This document shows positions 25,249 to 33,962 of a stretch of 41,227 nucleotides of DNA, piece after piece (within the stretch, counting starts at the first letter, position 1; each line of letters opens with the position of its first letter). The translations under genes and the position numbers were made by a program. Under the pieces are notes generated by a model that searched no databases, was not told the DNA's origin, and saw only the letters and a program-made list of their open reading frames with translations. This stretch comes from an uncultured Campylobacter sp. (GTDB lineage: Bacteria; Campylobacterota; Campylobacteria; Campylobacterales; Campylobacteraceae), in contig NZ_CALIMW010000069.1 in assembly GCF_938045405.1 (NCBI RefSeq), forward strand, positions 1 through 41,227, written 5' to 3'.

Positions 25249-26832
25249 ATGACAACTCCGAACGATCTGGATAAACTAGGTCTTAAAAATATCAAAAAAA
25301 TCAACCACAACCTAAGCTACGACGAGCTTTTCGAGCTTGAAAAGGCGATGAATGAAGGGCGCGTGTCAAGCAACGGCACTTTTATGGTCGATACGGGCAT
25401 ATTCACGGGTCGCAGCCCAAAGGATAAGTACTTCGTAAAGCAGGACCCGAGCCAAAAATACATCGCCTGGGGCAAGGTAAATCAGCCCATCTCAAAAGAG
25501 CTTTTCGATAAACTTTTAGCCAAAGCCAAAGCCCAGCTAAGCGGCAAAGAAATCTTTATCCAAGACGCATTTTGCGGCGCTAGCGAAAAGAGCAAAAAAT
25601 CAGTCCGCTTCGTGACCGAAGTCGCGTGGCAGGCGCATTTTGTTAAAAATATGTTCATCCGCCCAAGCGAGAGCGAGCTTGCGGAATTTCATCCCGATTT
25701 CGTCGTTTACAACGCGTGCAAATGCAAAAACGAAGATTACGCGAGCGACGGGCTGCATTCCGACGTTTTCGTTATATTTAATGTCGAGGAAAACGTCGCC
25801 GTTATCGGCGGTACGTGGTACGGCGGCGAGATGAAAAAGGGAATTTTTTCTATGATGAACTACTGGCTACCGCTTGAGGGCAAGCTAAGCATGCACTGCT
25901 CGGCAAACGTGGGTAAGGACGGTGATACAGCGCTATTTTTCGGTCTAAGCGGTACGGGCAAAACGACGCTCTCGACCGATCCAAACCGCAAGCTAATCGG
26001 CGACGACGAGCACGGCTGGGATGATGAGGGGATATTTAACTTCGAGGGCGGCTGCTACGCAAAATGTATAAATTTAGACCCGAGCAGCGAGCCTGAAATT
26101 TACGCCGCGATCAAACGCGACGCGCTACTTGAAAATGTGGTCGCAGATGAGGCTGGCGTCGTGGACTACAAAGACGGCAGCAAGACCGAAAACACCCGCG
26201 TCAGCTACCCGATCTATCATATCGATAACTACGAGCCAAGCTCTGCTGGCGGCCATCCGAAAAATATCATCTTTTTAACAGCCGATGCATTCGGCGTTTT
26301 GCCTCCGGTCGCAAAACTAACCAAAGAGCAGGCGATCTATTATTTCCTAAGCGGTTACACAGCCAAAGTCGCGGGCACCGAGCGCGGTATCACCGAGCCC
26401 GTGGCGACATTTAGCGCGTGCTTTGGCGAGCCGTTTATGCCGCTGCACCCGACTGTTTACGCTAAGCTGCTAGGCGAAAAGATCGACAAGCATAATGTTA
26501 GCGTCTATCTCGTAAACACCGGCTGGAGCGGCGGCGCATACGGCGTAGGCAAGCGAATGAGCATCAAAGCCACGCGCGCATGCATAAACGCGATCCTTGA
26601 CGGCAGCATCAAAAAGTGCGAATTTGAAAATTTTGGTATTTTTAACCTCGCGATCCCAAAAGAGCTAGCAGGCGTCGAGACGAAGCTACTAAATCCGATC
26701 AATACATGGACGCACCCGGCGGAATATAAGATCACGCGCGATAAGCTAGCAAAGATGTTTGAAGAGAATTTCAAACGCTACGAGGACGTAAAAGAGGGGG
26801 TCGAGTTTGCTAAAGCGGGCCCTACGGCTTAG
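25249..26832 (+). CDS. pckA: Phosphoenolpyruvate carboxykinase (ATP)
   Basis: A 527-residue ATP-dependent enzyme interconverting oxaloacetate and PEP, the first committed step of gluconeogenesis. Motifs: RSPKDKY near the N terminus, the P-loop GLSGTGKTTLS, the metal-binding GDDEHGWDDEGIFNFEGGCYAK, and GTERGITEP with TFSACFGEPF. Length is typical. AAAAGGA precedes the ATG. Together with pycB it forms the pyruvate-oxaloacetate-PEP route needed by an organism that does not use sugars. Its 3' end overlaps the next gene by 26 bases. Confidence 0.96.
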   Translation: MTTPNDLDKLGLKNIKKINHNLSYDELFELEKAMNEGRVSSNGTFMVDTGIFTGRSPKDKYFVKQDPSQKYIAWGKVNQPISKELFDKLLAKAKAQLSGKEIFIQDAFCGASEKSKKSVRFVTEVAWQAHFVKNMFIRPSESELAEFHPDFVVYNACKCKNEDYASDGLHSDVFVIFNVEENVAVIGGTWYGGEMKKGIFSMMNYWLPLEGKLSMHCSANVGKDGDTALFFGLSGTGKTTLSTDPNRKLIGDDEHGWDDEGIFNFEGGCYAKCINLDPSSEPEIYAAIKRDALLENVVADEAGVVDYKDGSKTENTRVSYPIYHIDNYEPSSAGGHPKNIIFLTADAFGVLPPVAKLTKEQAIYYFLSGYTAKVAGTERGITEPVATFSACFGEPFMPLHPTVYAKLLGEKIDKHNVSVYLVNTGWSGGAYGVGKRMSIKATRACINAILDGSIKKCEFENFGIFNLAIPKELAGVETKLLNPINTWTHPAEYKITRDKLAKMFEENFKRYEDVKEGVEFAKAGPTA

Positions 26833-28156
26833 GCTCCTGGGTCTTGGGGCGATCTGCGCGCTTTTTGCCGCATGCGAAAACGCCCCTTCAAATTTAAAAC
26901 AGCCGCTCGTTGCGATGAGCGGCTTTTCCTTTTACGACGATCCACTAAGCTACATCAACAATGTGCGCGCAAAATCGGGGCTAAATCAGCTTTCGCAGAA
27001 TGAAATTTTAAACACCTCCGCGCTTAATCACGCAAAATATGTCGTCGCAAACGAGGCGATGTCGCACGACGAGAGCCCTGGCAAGCCGAATTTTACGGGC
27101 GAAAATCCGTCAAAGCGCGCTTTTTACGCAGGCTATAATGCCGCAGTACGGGAAAATTTATCCTATAACTCAAGCGATCTAAAAAGCGCGATCGACGGGC
27201 TTTTAAGCGCGATTTACCATAGATTTGCATTTTTGGATTTTGCCTCGGATGAGATCGGCATCGGCTATTTTGAGCACGGCAAAAAAAGCAGCTACATTTT
27301 TGAGATGGGAAATTCGCGCCTAAATGCCTTTTGCTCGCGGAATTTAAACGACGAAGGAAGCGGTAAATTCCTACTTGGGATGTGTAAAAACGAAACGCTA
27401 CGGATGAGGGAGGATAAGTTCAAAAGCGCCACCGCGCTGAACTCACGCCCTTACGTCTACTACCCGAACGACGAGCCCGCGCTTGCGTTTTTCAGCAATG
27501 AAATTCCAGATCCCATGCCAGAGTGCAAAATCACCGCAAACCCCGTAAGCGTGGAGTTTAATGCCGAGGAACCGCCCGTAACGATGAAAAGTTTTAAAAT
27601 TTACGAAAGCGGCAGGGAGCTTCAAAACGTTAAAATTTTAGACAAAAACTCCGATCCTAACGCCATTTTAAGCGATAGGCAGTTCGTGCTTTTCAGCAGA
27701 GAGGTTTTTAAATTTGACACCAAATACGGCGCGGAGTTTAATTACGAGCAGGGCGGGAAGCAAAAAACGCTGCGGTGGGAGTTTATCACGCAGGCGCCCA
27801 AATTTAGATACTTCGTCGTGCAAGGCGGAGAAAATTTGAGCGTGAAAAACGGCGCGTTTTACGACATATTCGTAACCCCGAAAGACTGCAACGATTTGAT
27901 GAAAAGCTACAAAACCAGCTACTCTTTTATGGATAAGCCAGAAATTTCAAGCCCCGCGGCAAATATGCTGCGCGTAAAACTAAACGGCGCAAAGGGCGCA
28001 AAGCTTGAAATTTCAACGGGTAACGGCGCGGTAATAAACCTGTATTTAAGCGACGACTCCAAAAGTTACGGCGGCATGGGTAAAATTTACGCCGCAATCG
28101 CGGCGGTTTTGGCGGCGATCGTTTTGTTTTATCTTTTAGCAAGAAAGCGGAGATGA
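26807..28156 (+). CDS. CAP/SCP-domain lipoprotein with a C-terminal membrane anchor
   Basis: A 449-residue protein. The start is TTG 26807 inside the 3' end of pckA, with AGAGGGGG six bases upstream. Residues 1-22 form a lipoprotein signal ending in FAAC, so Cys23 is probably lipidated. Residues about 48-165 resemble a CAP (SCP/PR-1) domain: YINNVRAKSGLNQL, SALNHAKYVVANEAMSHDES, and HRFAFLDFASDEIGIGYF. The rest, about 230-420, is beta-rich and unrecognised. A final hydrophobic helix (IYAAIAAVLAAIVLFYLL) and a basic tail give a second anchor. Function is unknown; bacterial CAP proteins are often surface proteins. Co-transcription with pckA is likely from the overlap. Confidence 0.8.
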   Translation: MLKRALRLRLLGLGAICALFAACENAPSNLKQPLVAMSGFSFYDDPLSYINNVRAKSGLNQLSQNEILNTSALNHAKYVVANEAMSHDESPGKPNFTGENPSKRAFYAGYNAAVRENLSYNSSDLKSAIDGLLSAIYHRFAFLDFASDEIGIGYFEHGKKSSYIFEMGNSRLNAFCSRNLNDEGSGKFLLGMCKNETLRMREDKFKSATALNSRPYVYYPNDEPALAFFSNEIPDPMPECKITANPVSVEFNAEEPPVTMKSFKIYESGRELQNVKILDKNSDPNAILSDRQFVLFSREVFKFDTKYGAEFNYEQGGKQKTLRWEFITQAPKFRYFVVQGGENLSVKNGAFYDIFVTPKDCNDLMKSYKTSYSFMDKPEISSPAANMLRVKLNGAKGAKLEISTGNGAVINLYLSDDSKSYGGMGKIYAAIAAVLAAIVLFYLLARKRR

Positions 28157-28259
28157 CGGGTGCGGGAGGGCTATTTGGCGCAATGCCCGCTTGCAGGCTA
28201 GGGGTTTTGCTTTGCAGACGCGACGCACCGCTTGCAAAATGCAGATAAAAGGATAGATC

Positions 28260-28850
28260 ATGACAAAAAACGAAGGTAAATTTTATATTTCGCTAATGGG
28301 TGAAAATAGCCATGAGGTGGATATCCCCGCGGGGCAAGGCAGCTTTAGCATCGCGCCTAAGGGCTACGGCGATGCGAGAGCCTACGTAGATGCGGATACG
28401 TCCATTTCGTGGAGCGCGTTTGACAGCATGCAAATACCGGCCGGCGGGCATTGGCCTAGATTTTTCTACTACGCGGGCAACGACGCGAGTTTTGCGCAGT
28501 GGTCGCAGGAGCGTGAGATAGAGAGCTTTTTCTGGGCGCCGCAAAAAGACGTCTCGCTGGATCTTAGCAAGGCTCACATCCGCCGCTTAAGCCTAGACTG
28601 CGATCGCTTTAAAATTTGCGTTCGACTCGGCGCAGATACGCGTAAGGTGGAATTTTACGGCAAGGCGGAAAATTTTACGATCGAGGATGCGGGCGGGCTT
28701 AAAGACGTTTCTTTTTGCTTTCGCGAGGATGATGCCGAGGGCGCGGAGCCGTTTAAGCTACCGGTGTTTGCGGCGCTAGCGGGCATAGAGCGCATAGAAA
28801 TAGACGCGCCCGTTTGCGGCGAGCCATTTGATTGCGAGAGTTTGTTGTAG
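28260..28850 (+). CDS. Unknown leucine-rich-repeat-like protein, part before an in-frame TAG
   Basis: A 196-residue frame starting at ATG 28260 with AAAAGGA upstream. It ends at TAG 28848-28850, but the same frame continues without further stops to 29408. Repeated strands such as AHIRRLSLDCDRFKICVRL and GIERIEIDAPV suggest irregular leucine-rich-repeat-like units. There is no signal peptide or membrane segment. The protein is acidic and Phe/Trp-rich in its first half. I do not recognise the family. It may be a truncated but expressed protein, or the first half of a broken gene. Confidence 0.6.
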   Translation: MTKNEGKFYISLMGENSHEVDIPAGQGSFSIAPKGYGDARAYVDADTSISWSAFDSMQIPAGGHWPRFFYYAGNDASFAQWSQEREIESFFWAPQKDVSLDLSKAHIRRLSLDCDRFKICVRLGADTRKVEFYGKAENFTIEDAGGLKDVSFCFREDDAEGAEPFKLPVFAALAGIERIEIDAPVCGEPFDCESLL

Positions 28851-29408
28851 TTTTCCGCGCTAAAAAGCGTCAGTCTAAACGGCGCCGTCTGCAACCTGCG
28901 TGCCCTTAGCGCGCTTGAGGGATTAAATTCCATCCAGATAAGATACTGCTCTGATTTAAGCGGCTTTCCGCCGCTTAGCTCGTGGAGTGGGCTTAATTAT
29001 TTTATCGCGTGGAATGTCGAGCGAGACGCAGGCAAGGCGCTTAAAAAGGAGCTTGTCGCGCTTGCTAAAACGCGAAAGTTTGAGTACGCCGCCGTCGCGC
29101 AGCTGCGTAAAAAGGCGTGGTTTGAGAGCGAGTTTAACGTCCCCTTTACAAACTGGGAGGGCAAAAACGGCAAAGCCGCGACGAGAGCCTATAAAACCGC
29201 GCTAAAAGCGATCAAAAAAGTAAGCTGCGAGCGCGAAGCAAGGGCGGTCATAGAGGAGCTCGTAGGCGCGATAAATAAGCTACCAGATATCGAGACGCCC
29301 GAGCGCGAGGACGCTTATGTGGCGGTACGCCAGATAGCTGATAATGCGCGTTTTGAGATACCGCAGAGCAAAACGCAGGAGTGGTTTGATGCGATGCGGG
29401 ATTTTTAA
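28851..29408 (+). pseudogene. Continuation of the same reading frame after the amber codon
   Basis: From 28851 the frame of the preceding gene stays open for 185 codons to TAA 29406-29408. It begins with FSALKSVSLNGAVCNLRAL and LNSIQIRYCSDLSGFPPL, which continue the leucine-rich pattern, followed by a Lys/Ala-rich helical C-terminal domain with KKAWFESEFNVPFTNWEGK and ending in QEWFDAMRDF. There is no ribosome site for an independent start. The whole gene (28260-29408) would make 382 residues if the TAG at codon 197 were read through. Most simply this is a point nonsense mutation of an ancestral single gene. Confidence 0.7.
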
Positions 29409-29950
29409 AATTTATCCCAAGCGGCGTATGGTTGAAATTTATCCGAAGCACAGCGCGGTTTAAATTTATCTAAAAAGCGACGCCGTACGGCAAAGCCCAC
29501 GCTTTTGCCGCTTTGAGCGTATTTTTTTTGCTTGCATTTGAGGCGCGCGAGCCGCTGCTTTGCTACGAGGCTTTGAGCGAATTTTGCTTTCTTGAGCTAA
29601 AATTTAGAGAAAGCTAGCGATCGGCTCAGACTGCAAAAAGGCGAATAAATTTGCGAACATTTTGCACTTCGCCTGCTTCAATGTAGATTGAGCTTTGCAC
29701 AGCTGCGGCAAGCGCTTCGCCCGTCCGCCTTAAATTTTAAAATCTACGCGCCAAGCTTTTCGTATCTATGAAAGATGCTTTGCCAGCTAGCTCAAAAGCC
29801 TGCCTATAGCGCGGTTTCATTCATATTTTTTCTTATATTGCCTCGTTTCTATTTTTATGCTCTTACTACTTAAATTTAACGCCTAGTGTCTTAAAATTCT
29901 CACTACACGCCGAAATTTATACGCATATCTCTAGCTTTTGTGACTAAATT
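29409..29950. other. Long intergenic region, no gene seen
   Basis: About 540 bases with scattered AAATTT words and no convincing open frame. A short hairpin CGGCAAA / TTTGCCG (29488-29510) is followed ten bases later by a run of eight T, and might end transcripts of the amber-split gene. Confidence 0.45.
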
Positions 29951-30505
29951 TTAAATTTCGTCCCCATTTATCTCATCCGCAAGTTTTAAAATTATAGCCT
30001 GCACCGCCTCAGGAGCGTAGATATCCATCCACTCTATCCCATTCGAAGCGCTAAAAAGCACGGCGATCCGCCCCTCGCTCATTGCACGCTTGGCAAGTTT
30101 GGTCGCTGCGGGGCTGTTGCCCATATTTGGCGTCTCGTCTATGCTTATCTCGGCGCAGCGGCGCAAAATAGGCGCCAAATCAAACTCTCCCTCGAGCAAA
30201 ATAATGACCGAGCCGCGCCTAAAACTGCAGGCGTTCCAAAAGATCTCGGCGCCGTTTACGCATTCGCGCGAGAGATCGAGGCGAAATTTACCCCGCTCGC
30301 GCACGAGAAAACTAAACTTGCTTAAGTTTAGCGGGTGCTCCACGCTACCGAAAGTCCCCACGATGCTATCTTTGCGGCCGTTATAGACGTAGGCGGCGAG
30401 CGCGTTTTGCAGTAGCGGCGCGATGATCTGATCGTGCGCGCTCGTGTGGTCGTCATCTCTGGCGCGGCCTGGGATCTTTACGAAAAACGGTTTGAAATAC
30501 TCCAT
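29951..30505 (-). CDS. Hypothetical protein
   Basis: A 184-residue soluble protein with no recognised domain. The ATG at 30505 has a good AAGGAG. The sequence alternates beta-like segments (GSVIILLEGEFDL, EGRIAVLFSASNGIEWMDIY) with a helical C terminus (APEAVQAIILKLADEI). No catalytic motif, signal peptide or membrane helix is visible. It lies between two gene-poor stretches and downstream of the dnaG transcript, about 240 bases after the PP-loop gene. Base composition resembles the core genes. Confidence 0.65.
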   Translation of the reverse strand: MEYFKPFFVKIPGRARDDDHTSAHDQIIAPLLQNALAAYVYNGRKDSIVGTFGSVEHPLNLSKFSFLVRERGKFRLDLSRECVNGAEIFWNACSFRRGSVIILLEGEFDLAPILRRCAEISIDETPNMGNSPAATKLAKRAMSEGRIAVLFSASNGIEWMDIYAPEAVQAIILKLADEINGDEI

Positions 30506-30749
30506 AAACGCTCCTTAAGCTTATAAAATTTGCTCGCTCTTGCTTTTAAATTTAACGGCTTGCACTTTTAAATTTATGCCTATTTGGCTCTTGCGATAGC
30601 CGAATTTAGTTCGCGGCGCCCGCTTTTTCGGCTCGTTTTTCAGACGCCGCCGTTTTTAAATTTTACTCTTGTATCTGCTATCGCAGCTTCTTGCGCTTAT
30701 ATATCGTTTTTACGCCTATCAAATACAACCTGGATGGCGGTTTTAGATT

Positions 30750-31733
30750 TTACACAAAATACTCGCGCGCAGCATCCTTGCTCTCAAAGGGGCTTGCACT
30801 CAGCTCGCTGCCGTCTATGAGCAGAGCGTAGCGGCGAGCGGCGTCCGTTTTGGCGTATGTTAGCGCCAGCCTCGCCGCAAGCTCTCTATCCGCCTCGCTC
30901 GCGCCCCTGCTTATCAGGCTTAGCGCGCCCACGACGTCATCTTTAAATTTTATCTCGCTAAATTTTGGATTTTGCACGGCGGCAAGCTTTTTGTTATCGC
31001 TCTCATCCCGCCCGATTATGAGCTTAGCGCCGCCTGGCAGGCGCAGATGGCGCCCGAATTTTAAAATTTCAGCGTCCGCGGGCGTTTCGATCTTTTCAAA
31101 TTTTACCGCATCCTTGATCCGCTCGCTAAAGCTTTGCACCGTTAGTAGACAGCCTCCCGCGGGCGTTTCATAGTCCTCAAAGCCGAACTCTGCCGCGAGC
31201 TGCATCTGCCTAGTGCGTCCGCGCCCGCTGATATCAAGCAGCGCGCCCCTATCGACCCAGCCCTTGATCTCTGGCGTCGTGGGCGGCAGCAGCTTCGCGC
31301 ACAGCGGACGCAGGATCAGCCCCTCCTCATCGCCGCTAAGCCCGCCGACCTGAGCCAGAGCCTGCGCGCGTTGGCTCATCGGGCGCTGCCCGAGCACCTC
31401 GCCAGTGATGATGAAGCTCGCCCCTTCGCTTTGCAGCATCGTAAGCGCGGTCTTAAACATATATCCGTGGCAGTCGATGCAGGGGTTGAAGTGCTTGCCG
31501 TAGCCGTATTTGGGCTCGAAAAGCACCTGCCGCAGATATTCGCTTCTGATATCAACGCTTTTAAAATTCGCTCCCGCGGCTGCGGCTCTGCGGCGCATGA
31601 TCTCGCTCTTATCGTCCTTGCCGCTAAATCCGATATCCATATTCAGCGCGAGCACCTCGATGCCTTGCGAGACGATGAGTTTGACCGCGAGCATGGAGTC
31701 AAGCCCGCCGCTAAAGAGCGCCAATGCCTTCAT
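30750..31733 (-). CDS. PP-loop ATPase related to tRNA thiouridylases (MnmA/ThiI-like)
   Basis: A 327-residue protein with the ATP pyrophosphatase loop FSGGLDSML at residues 7-15, then NPCIDCHGYMF (Cys85, Cys88), a GEVLGQRPMSQ block and AGGCLLT around residue 190. The spaced cysteines after a PP-loop recall MnmA, where two cysteines carry the sulfur, so a role in thiolation of a tRNA base or other small molecule is likely. It lacks the THUMP domain of ThiI. Ten bases separate it from the upstream dnaG, so the two are co-transcribed. The exact substrate is uncertain. Confidence 0.75.
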   Translation of the reverse strand: MKALALFSGGLDSMLAVKLIVSQGIEVLALNMDIGFSGKDDKSEIMRRRAAAAGANFKSVDIRSEYLRQVLFEPKYGYGKHFNPCIDCHGYMFKTALTMLQSEGASFIITGEVLGQRPMSQRAQALAQVGGLSGDEEGLILRPLCAKLLPPTTPEIKGWVDRGALLDISGRGRTRQMQLAAEFGFEDYETPAGGCLLTVQSFSERIKDAVKFEKIETPADAEILKFGRHLRLPGGAKLIIGRDESDNKKLAAVQNPKFSEIKFKDDVVGALSLISRGASEADRELAARLALTYAKTDAARRYALLIDGSELSASPFESKDAAREYFV

Positions 31734-31742
31734 TTCGTTCCT

Positions 31743-33902
31743 TTACTTGAGTTGATTGATCTTTTTTTGATACTCCAAGATCCGCTCGATCTTGTCGGGC
31801 GCGTCGGAGTTTTTGAGCTTTTGCATCAGATCTTGCAGGGCGTTGCGGCGTAAAATTTTGCACGCGTCGTTAAAAAGCGCCGCGCCGTCGATAGGCAAAA
31901 TTTCATCATCCAGCGCGAGCGCGCGCAGATTTTCGCGGGCTTCGCTTTCGGCGTTTTGAACATTTTGGATACTTTGAGCGCTTTGGACATTTTGAGCGGC
32001 GGCTTCCATCTCGCCTTGATTTGCGCCGATGCTTAAGCTCCGTCTCTCGCCGTTATTTGCATCCTCTTGCTTCTCGCCGCCGTTTGCACCCTGCTGTGCG
32101 GAATCTTTTAAATTTACGGCGCCCGTAGAACCCTGCCCGCTAAAATTTTGCTCGCTAGAGCTCTCACCGCTTTTTAAATTTACGCTCTCGCTACGGATAA
32201 AATTTTCTCCCGCGCCGCCTGCGGTAAAATTTTCGCTCGCATTACTATCCGCATTGCCGCCCTTGCCCGCGATGAAATTTTTAAAATTTCCGCCGCTGCG
32301 AGCGAAAGCCAAAAACGCCTCGAAAATATCGCCGTGCATGCGAAAATCGCGCCGCTCCAAGCAGCCGAGCCCAAGCTCCGCCATCTCACCATCGAGCAAC
32401 ATCGATTTTATGATCTGAAGCTCCGCGATCTCCTTGCGGCGCAGTAGCGTCCGCCCGCCCCTCGCCGAAGCCGCAGGCGGCGCAGAGCTCTCGTAGCGCG
32501 CCGTGTTTTGCTCGCGAACAAAATTTCCGCCGTTTAAGCTCCCGCTCACACCGCCCCTGCCGTCTGCGCCGCGCCCTTCGTAAGAACCGAAATCACGAGA
32601 GCCGAAATTCCCGCCCTCGTTAAAATTTCGCCCCTCAAAGCCCGCGCCGAAATTTTTACCGCCGCTTGCTAAATTAAACGAACCCGGCGAGACGTTTAAA
32701 ATTTGCGCGACCAGGCTCTGATAGGACTCGGCGAGCACGGGGCCGAGCGCTGCGGTAAATTCTTTGATCTCATTTAGCGCCGCCTCTTTTTGCACTGGGC
32801 GGGCGAGATCGTATTTTTTAGCGATTCTTCGGATCAGAAACTCCCCGCTCTCCATGCCGCTAGCATAAATTTGCTCTAGCTCGCGCACCTTGCCCGCGAC
32901 TATCATATCCGCAGGATCGGCGCCGCCGCCGATTATAGCGACGCTTGAGTCGATCTTATTCAGGCACAAAAGCCGCGCCGATTTCATCGCCGCATTGATG
33001 CCCGCAGCGTCGCCGTCGAAGCTAAGCACGACGTTAAGCTCCGCGCGCTTTATAAGCGGCAGATGAGCGGGCGTCAACGCCGTGCCGAGCACCGCTACGG
33101 CGTTGTCGATGCCCGCTTGATGCAGCATGATGACGTCCATGTAGCCCTCGGTGATGATGAGGGTTTTTTTGGCGATCGCGCTTTTTTTTGCAAGGTCGAA
33201 TGCGTAGAAAATTTTAGATTTATCAAACAGCGCGCACTGCGGCGAATTGACGTATTTGGCGGGATTATCGCTTATCGTGCGGCCGCCGAAGCCCACGAGC
33301 TTGCTTGCGTGGTTGTAGATCGGAAAGGTGATGCGCTCAATGAAGCTTGCGTAGAGCCCGCGCTCGTTTTGCTTCACCGCGCCCGCATTTAGCGCGTCTT
33401 GCGGCGGAATTTCTTCGTTTTGCAAAACTCTGATCGTCTGCGCGCTAGCTCCAGCGTAGCCAAGGCCGAATTTGCGAATAGTCGCATCACTCAGTCCGCG
33501 TTCGTACAGGTATTTTACGGCGGCGGGGTTTTGATAAAGGCAGCTTTGATAGTAGGCGTTTAAAATCCCAAGTACCTTCTTCTCTTCGCTGCGTTCCTGC
33601 ACCTTGGCGCCAGTGTATTGCAGCGCGAAATTATACATCCCCGCAAGCTTTTCGACCGCTTCTGGAAAGCTTATCTTTTCGTAATCTTGGATAAATTTAA
33701 TCGCGTTGCCGCCTGCTTTGCACGAAAAGCAGTGAAAAATTCCAAGCTTTGAACTCACGCTCATGCTCGGGTGCGAATCGTCGTGAAATGGGCAGACACC
33801 CACGAAATTTGCGCCGCTGCGCTTAAGCGGGACATATTTTTCTACGACATCTACGATATCTACGGTAGCCAGCAGATTTTCTATGCTTTCGTTTTTAATC
33901 AT
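31743..33902 (-). CDS. dnaG: DNA primase with two low-complexity insertions
   Basis: A 719-residue primase that makes RNA primers for replication. The zinc domain has Cys37, His40, Cys58 and Cys61 (CPFHDDSHPS, FHCFSCKAGG). The Toprim core has TEGYMDVIML from 251 and SFDGDAAG near 294. The C-terminal helical part, which should contact DnaB, is interrupted: residues about 412-480 are Gly/Asn/Phe-rich and residues about 537-657 are Ser/Asn/Gly/Gln-rich with repeats. Related primases are nearer 550-600 residues. The start ATG has a TATAAT about nine bases upstream and no strong ribosome site, so the message may be nearly leaderless. The PP-loop gene follows. Confidence 0.95.
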   Translation of the reverse strand: MIKNESIENLLATVDIVDVVEKYVPLKRSGANFVGVCPFHDDSHPSMSVSSKLGIFHCFSCKAGGNAIKFIQDYEKISFPEAVEKLAGMYNFALQYTGAKVQERSEEKKVLGILNAYYQSCLYQNPAAVKYLYERGLSDATIRKFGLGYAGASAQTIRVLQNEEIPPQDALNAGAVKQNERGLYASFIERITFPIYNHASKLVGFGGRTISDNPAKYVNSPQCALFDKSKIFYAFDLAKKSAIAKKTLIITEGYMDVIMLHQAGIDNAVAVLGTALTPAHLPLIKRAELNVVLSFDGDAAGINAAMKSARLLCLNKIDSSVAIIGGGADPADMIVAGKVRELEQIYASGMESGEFLIRRIAKKYDLARPVQKEAALNEIKEFTAALGPVLAESYQSLVAQILNVSPGSFNLASGGKNFGAGFEGRNFNEGGNFGSRDFGSYEGRGADGRGGVSGSLNGGNFVREQNTARYESSAPPAASARGGRTLLRRKEIAELQIIKSMLLDGEMAELGLGCLERRDFRMHGDIFEAFLAFARSGGNFKNFIAGKGGNADSNASENFTAGGAGENFIRSESVNLKSGESSSEQNFSGQGSTGAVNLKDSAQQGANGGEKQEDANNGERRSLSIGANQGEMEAAAQNVQSAQSIQNVQNAESEARENLRALALDDEILPIDGAALFNDACKILRRNALQDLMQKLKNSDAPDKIERILEYQKKINQLK
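31932..32294 (-). repeat. Second low-complexity insert in dnaG
   Basis: Codes for residues about 537-657: Asn, Ser, Gly, Glu and Gln-rich, with units ENFTAG/ENFIRS, VNLKSGESS/VNLKDSAQQ, and NVQSAQSIQNVQNA. The word at 32167-32181 is identical to 2474-2488 in the phosphoesterase insert and in the same codon phase. Confidence 0.75.
32463..32669 (-). repeat. First low-complexity insert in dnaG
   Basis: Codes for residues about 412-480, dominated by Gly, Asn, Phe, Arg and Ser with loose NF-G repeats (GKNFGAGFEGRNFNEGG, NFGSRDFGSYEGRG). It lies between the primase core and the helical C-terminal region. Confidence 0.65.
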
Positions 33903-33909
33903 AAGCGAA

Positions 33910-33915
33910 ATTATA
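33910..33915 (-). promoter_or_regulatory. Candidate -10 box of dnaG
   Basis: The complementary strand reads TATAAT, with its last base about eight bases before the dnaG ATG. If used, the 5' leader would be very short. Confidence 0.4.
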
Positions 33916-33927
33916 CCCGCACTTTGC

Positions 33928-33933
33928 TATAAT
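33928..33933 (+). promoter_or_regulatory. Candidate -10 box of the LapB-like gene
   Basis: TATAAT 30 bases before the proposed TTG start at 33963. It faces away from the dnaG -10 box only 12 bases off, so the two promoters overlap. Confidence 0.45.
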
Positions 33934-33962
33934 TGCCCTTTATTTTTGCGACGAGGTTTGAT

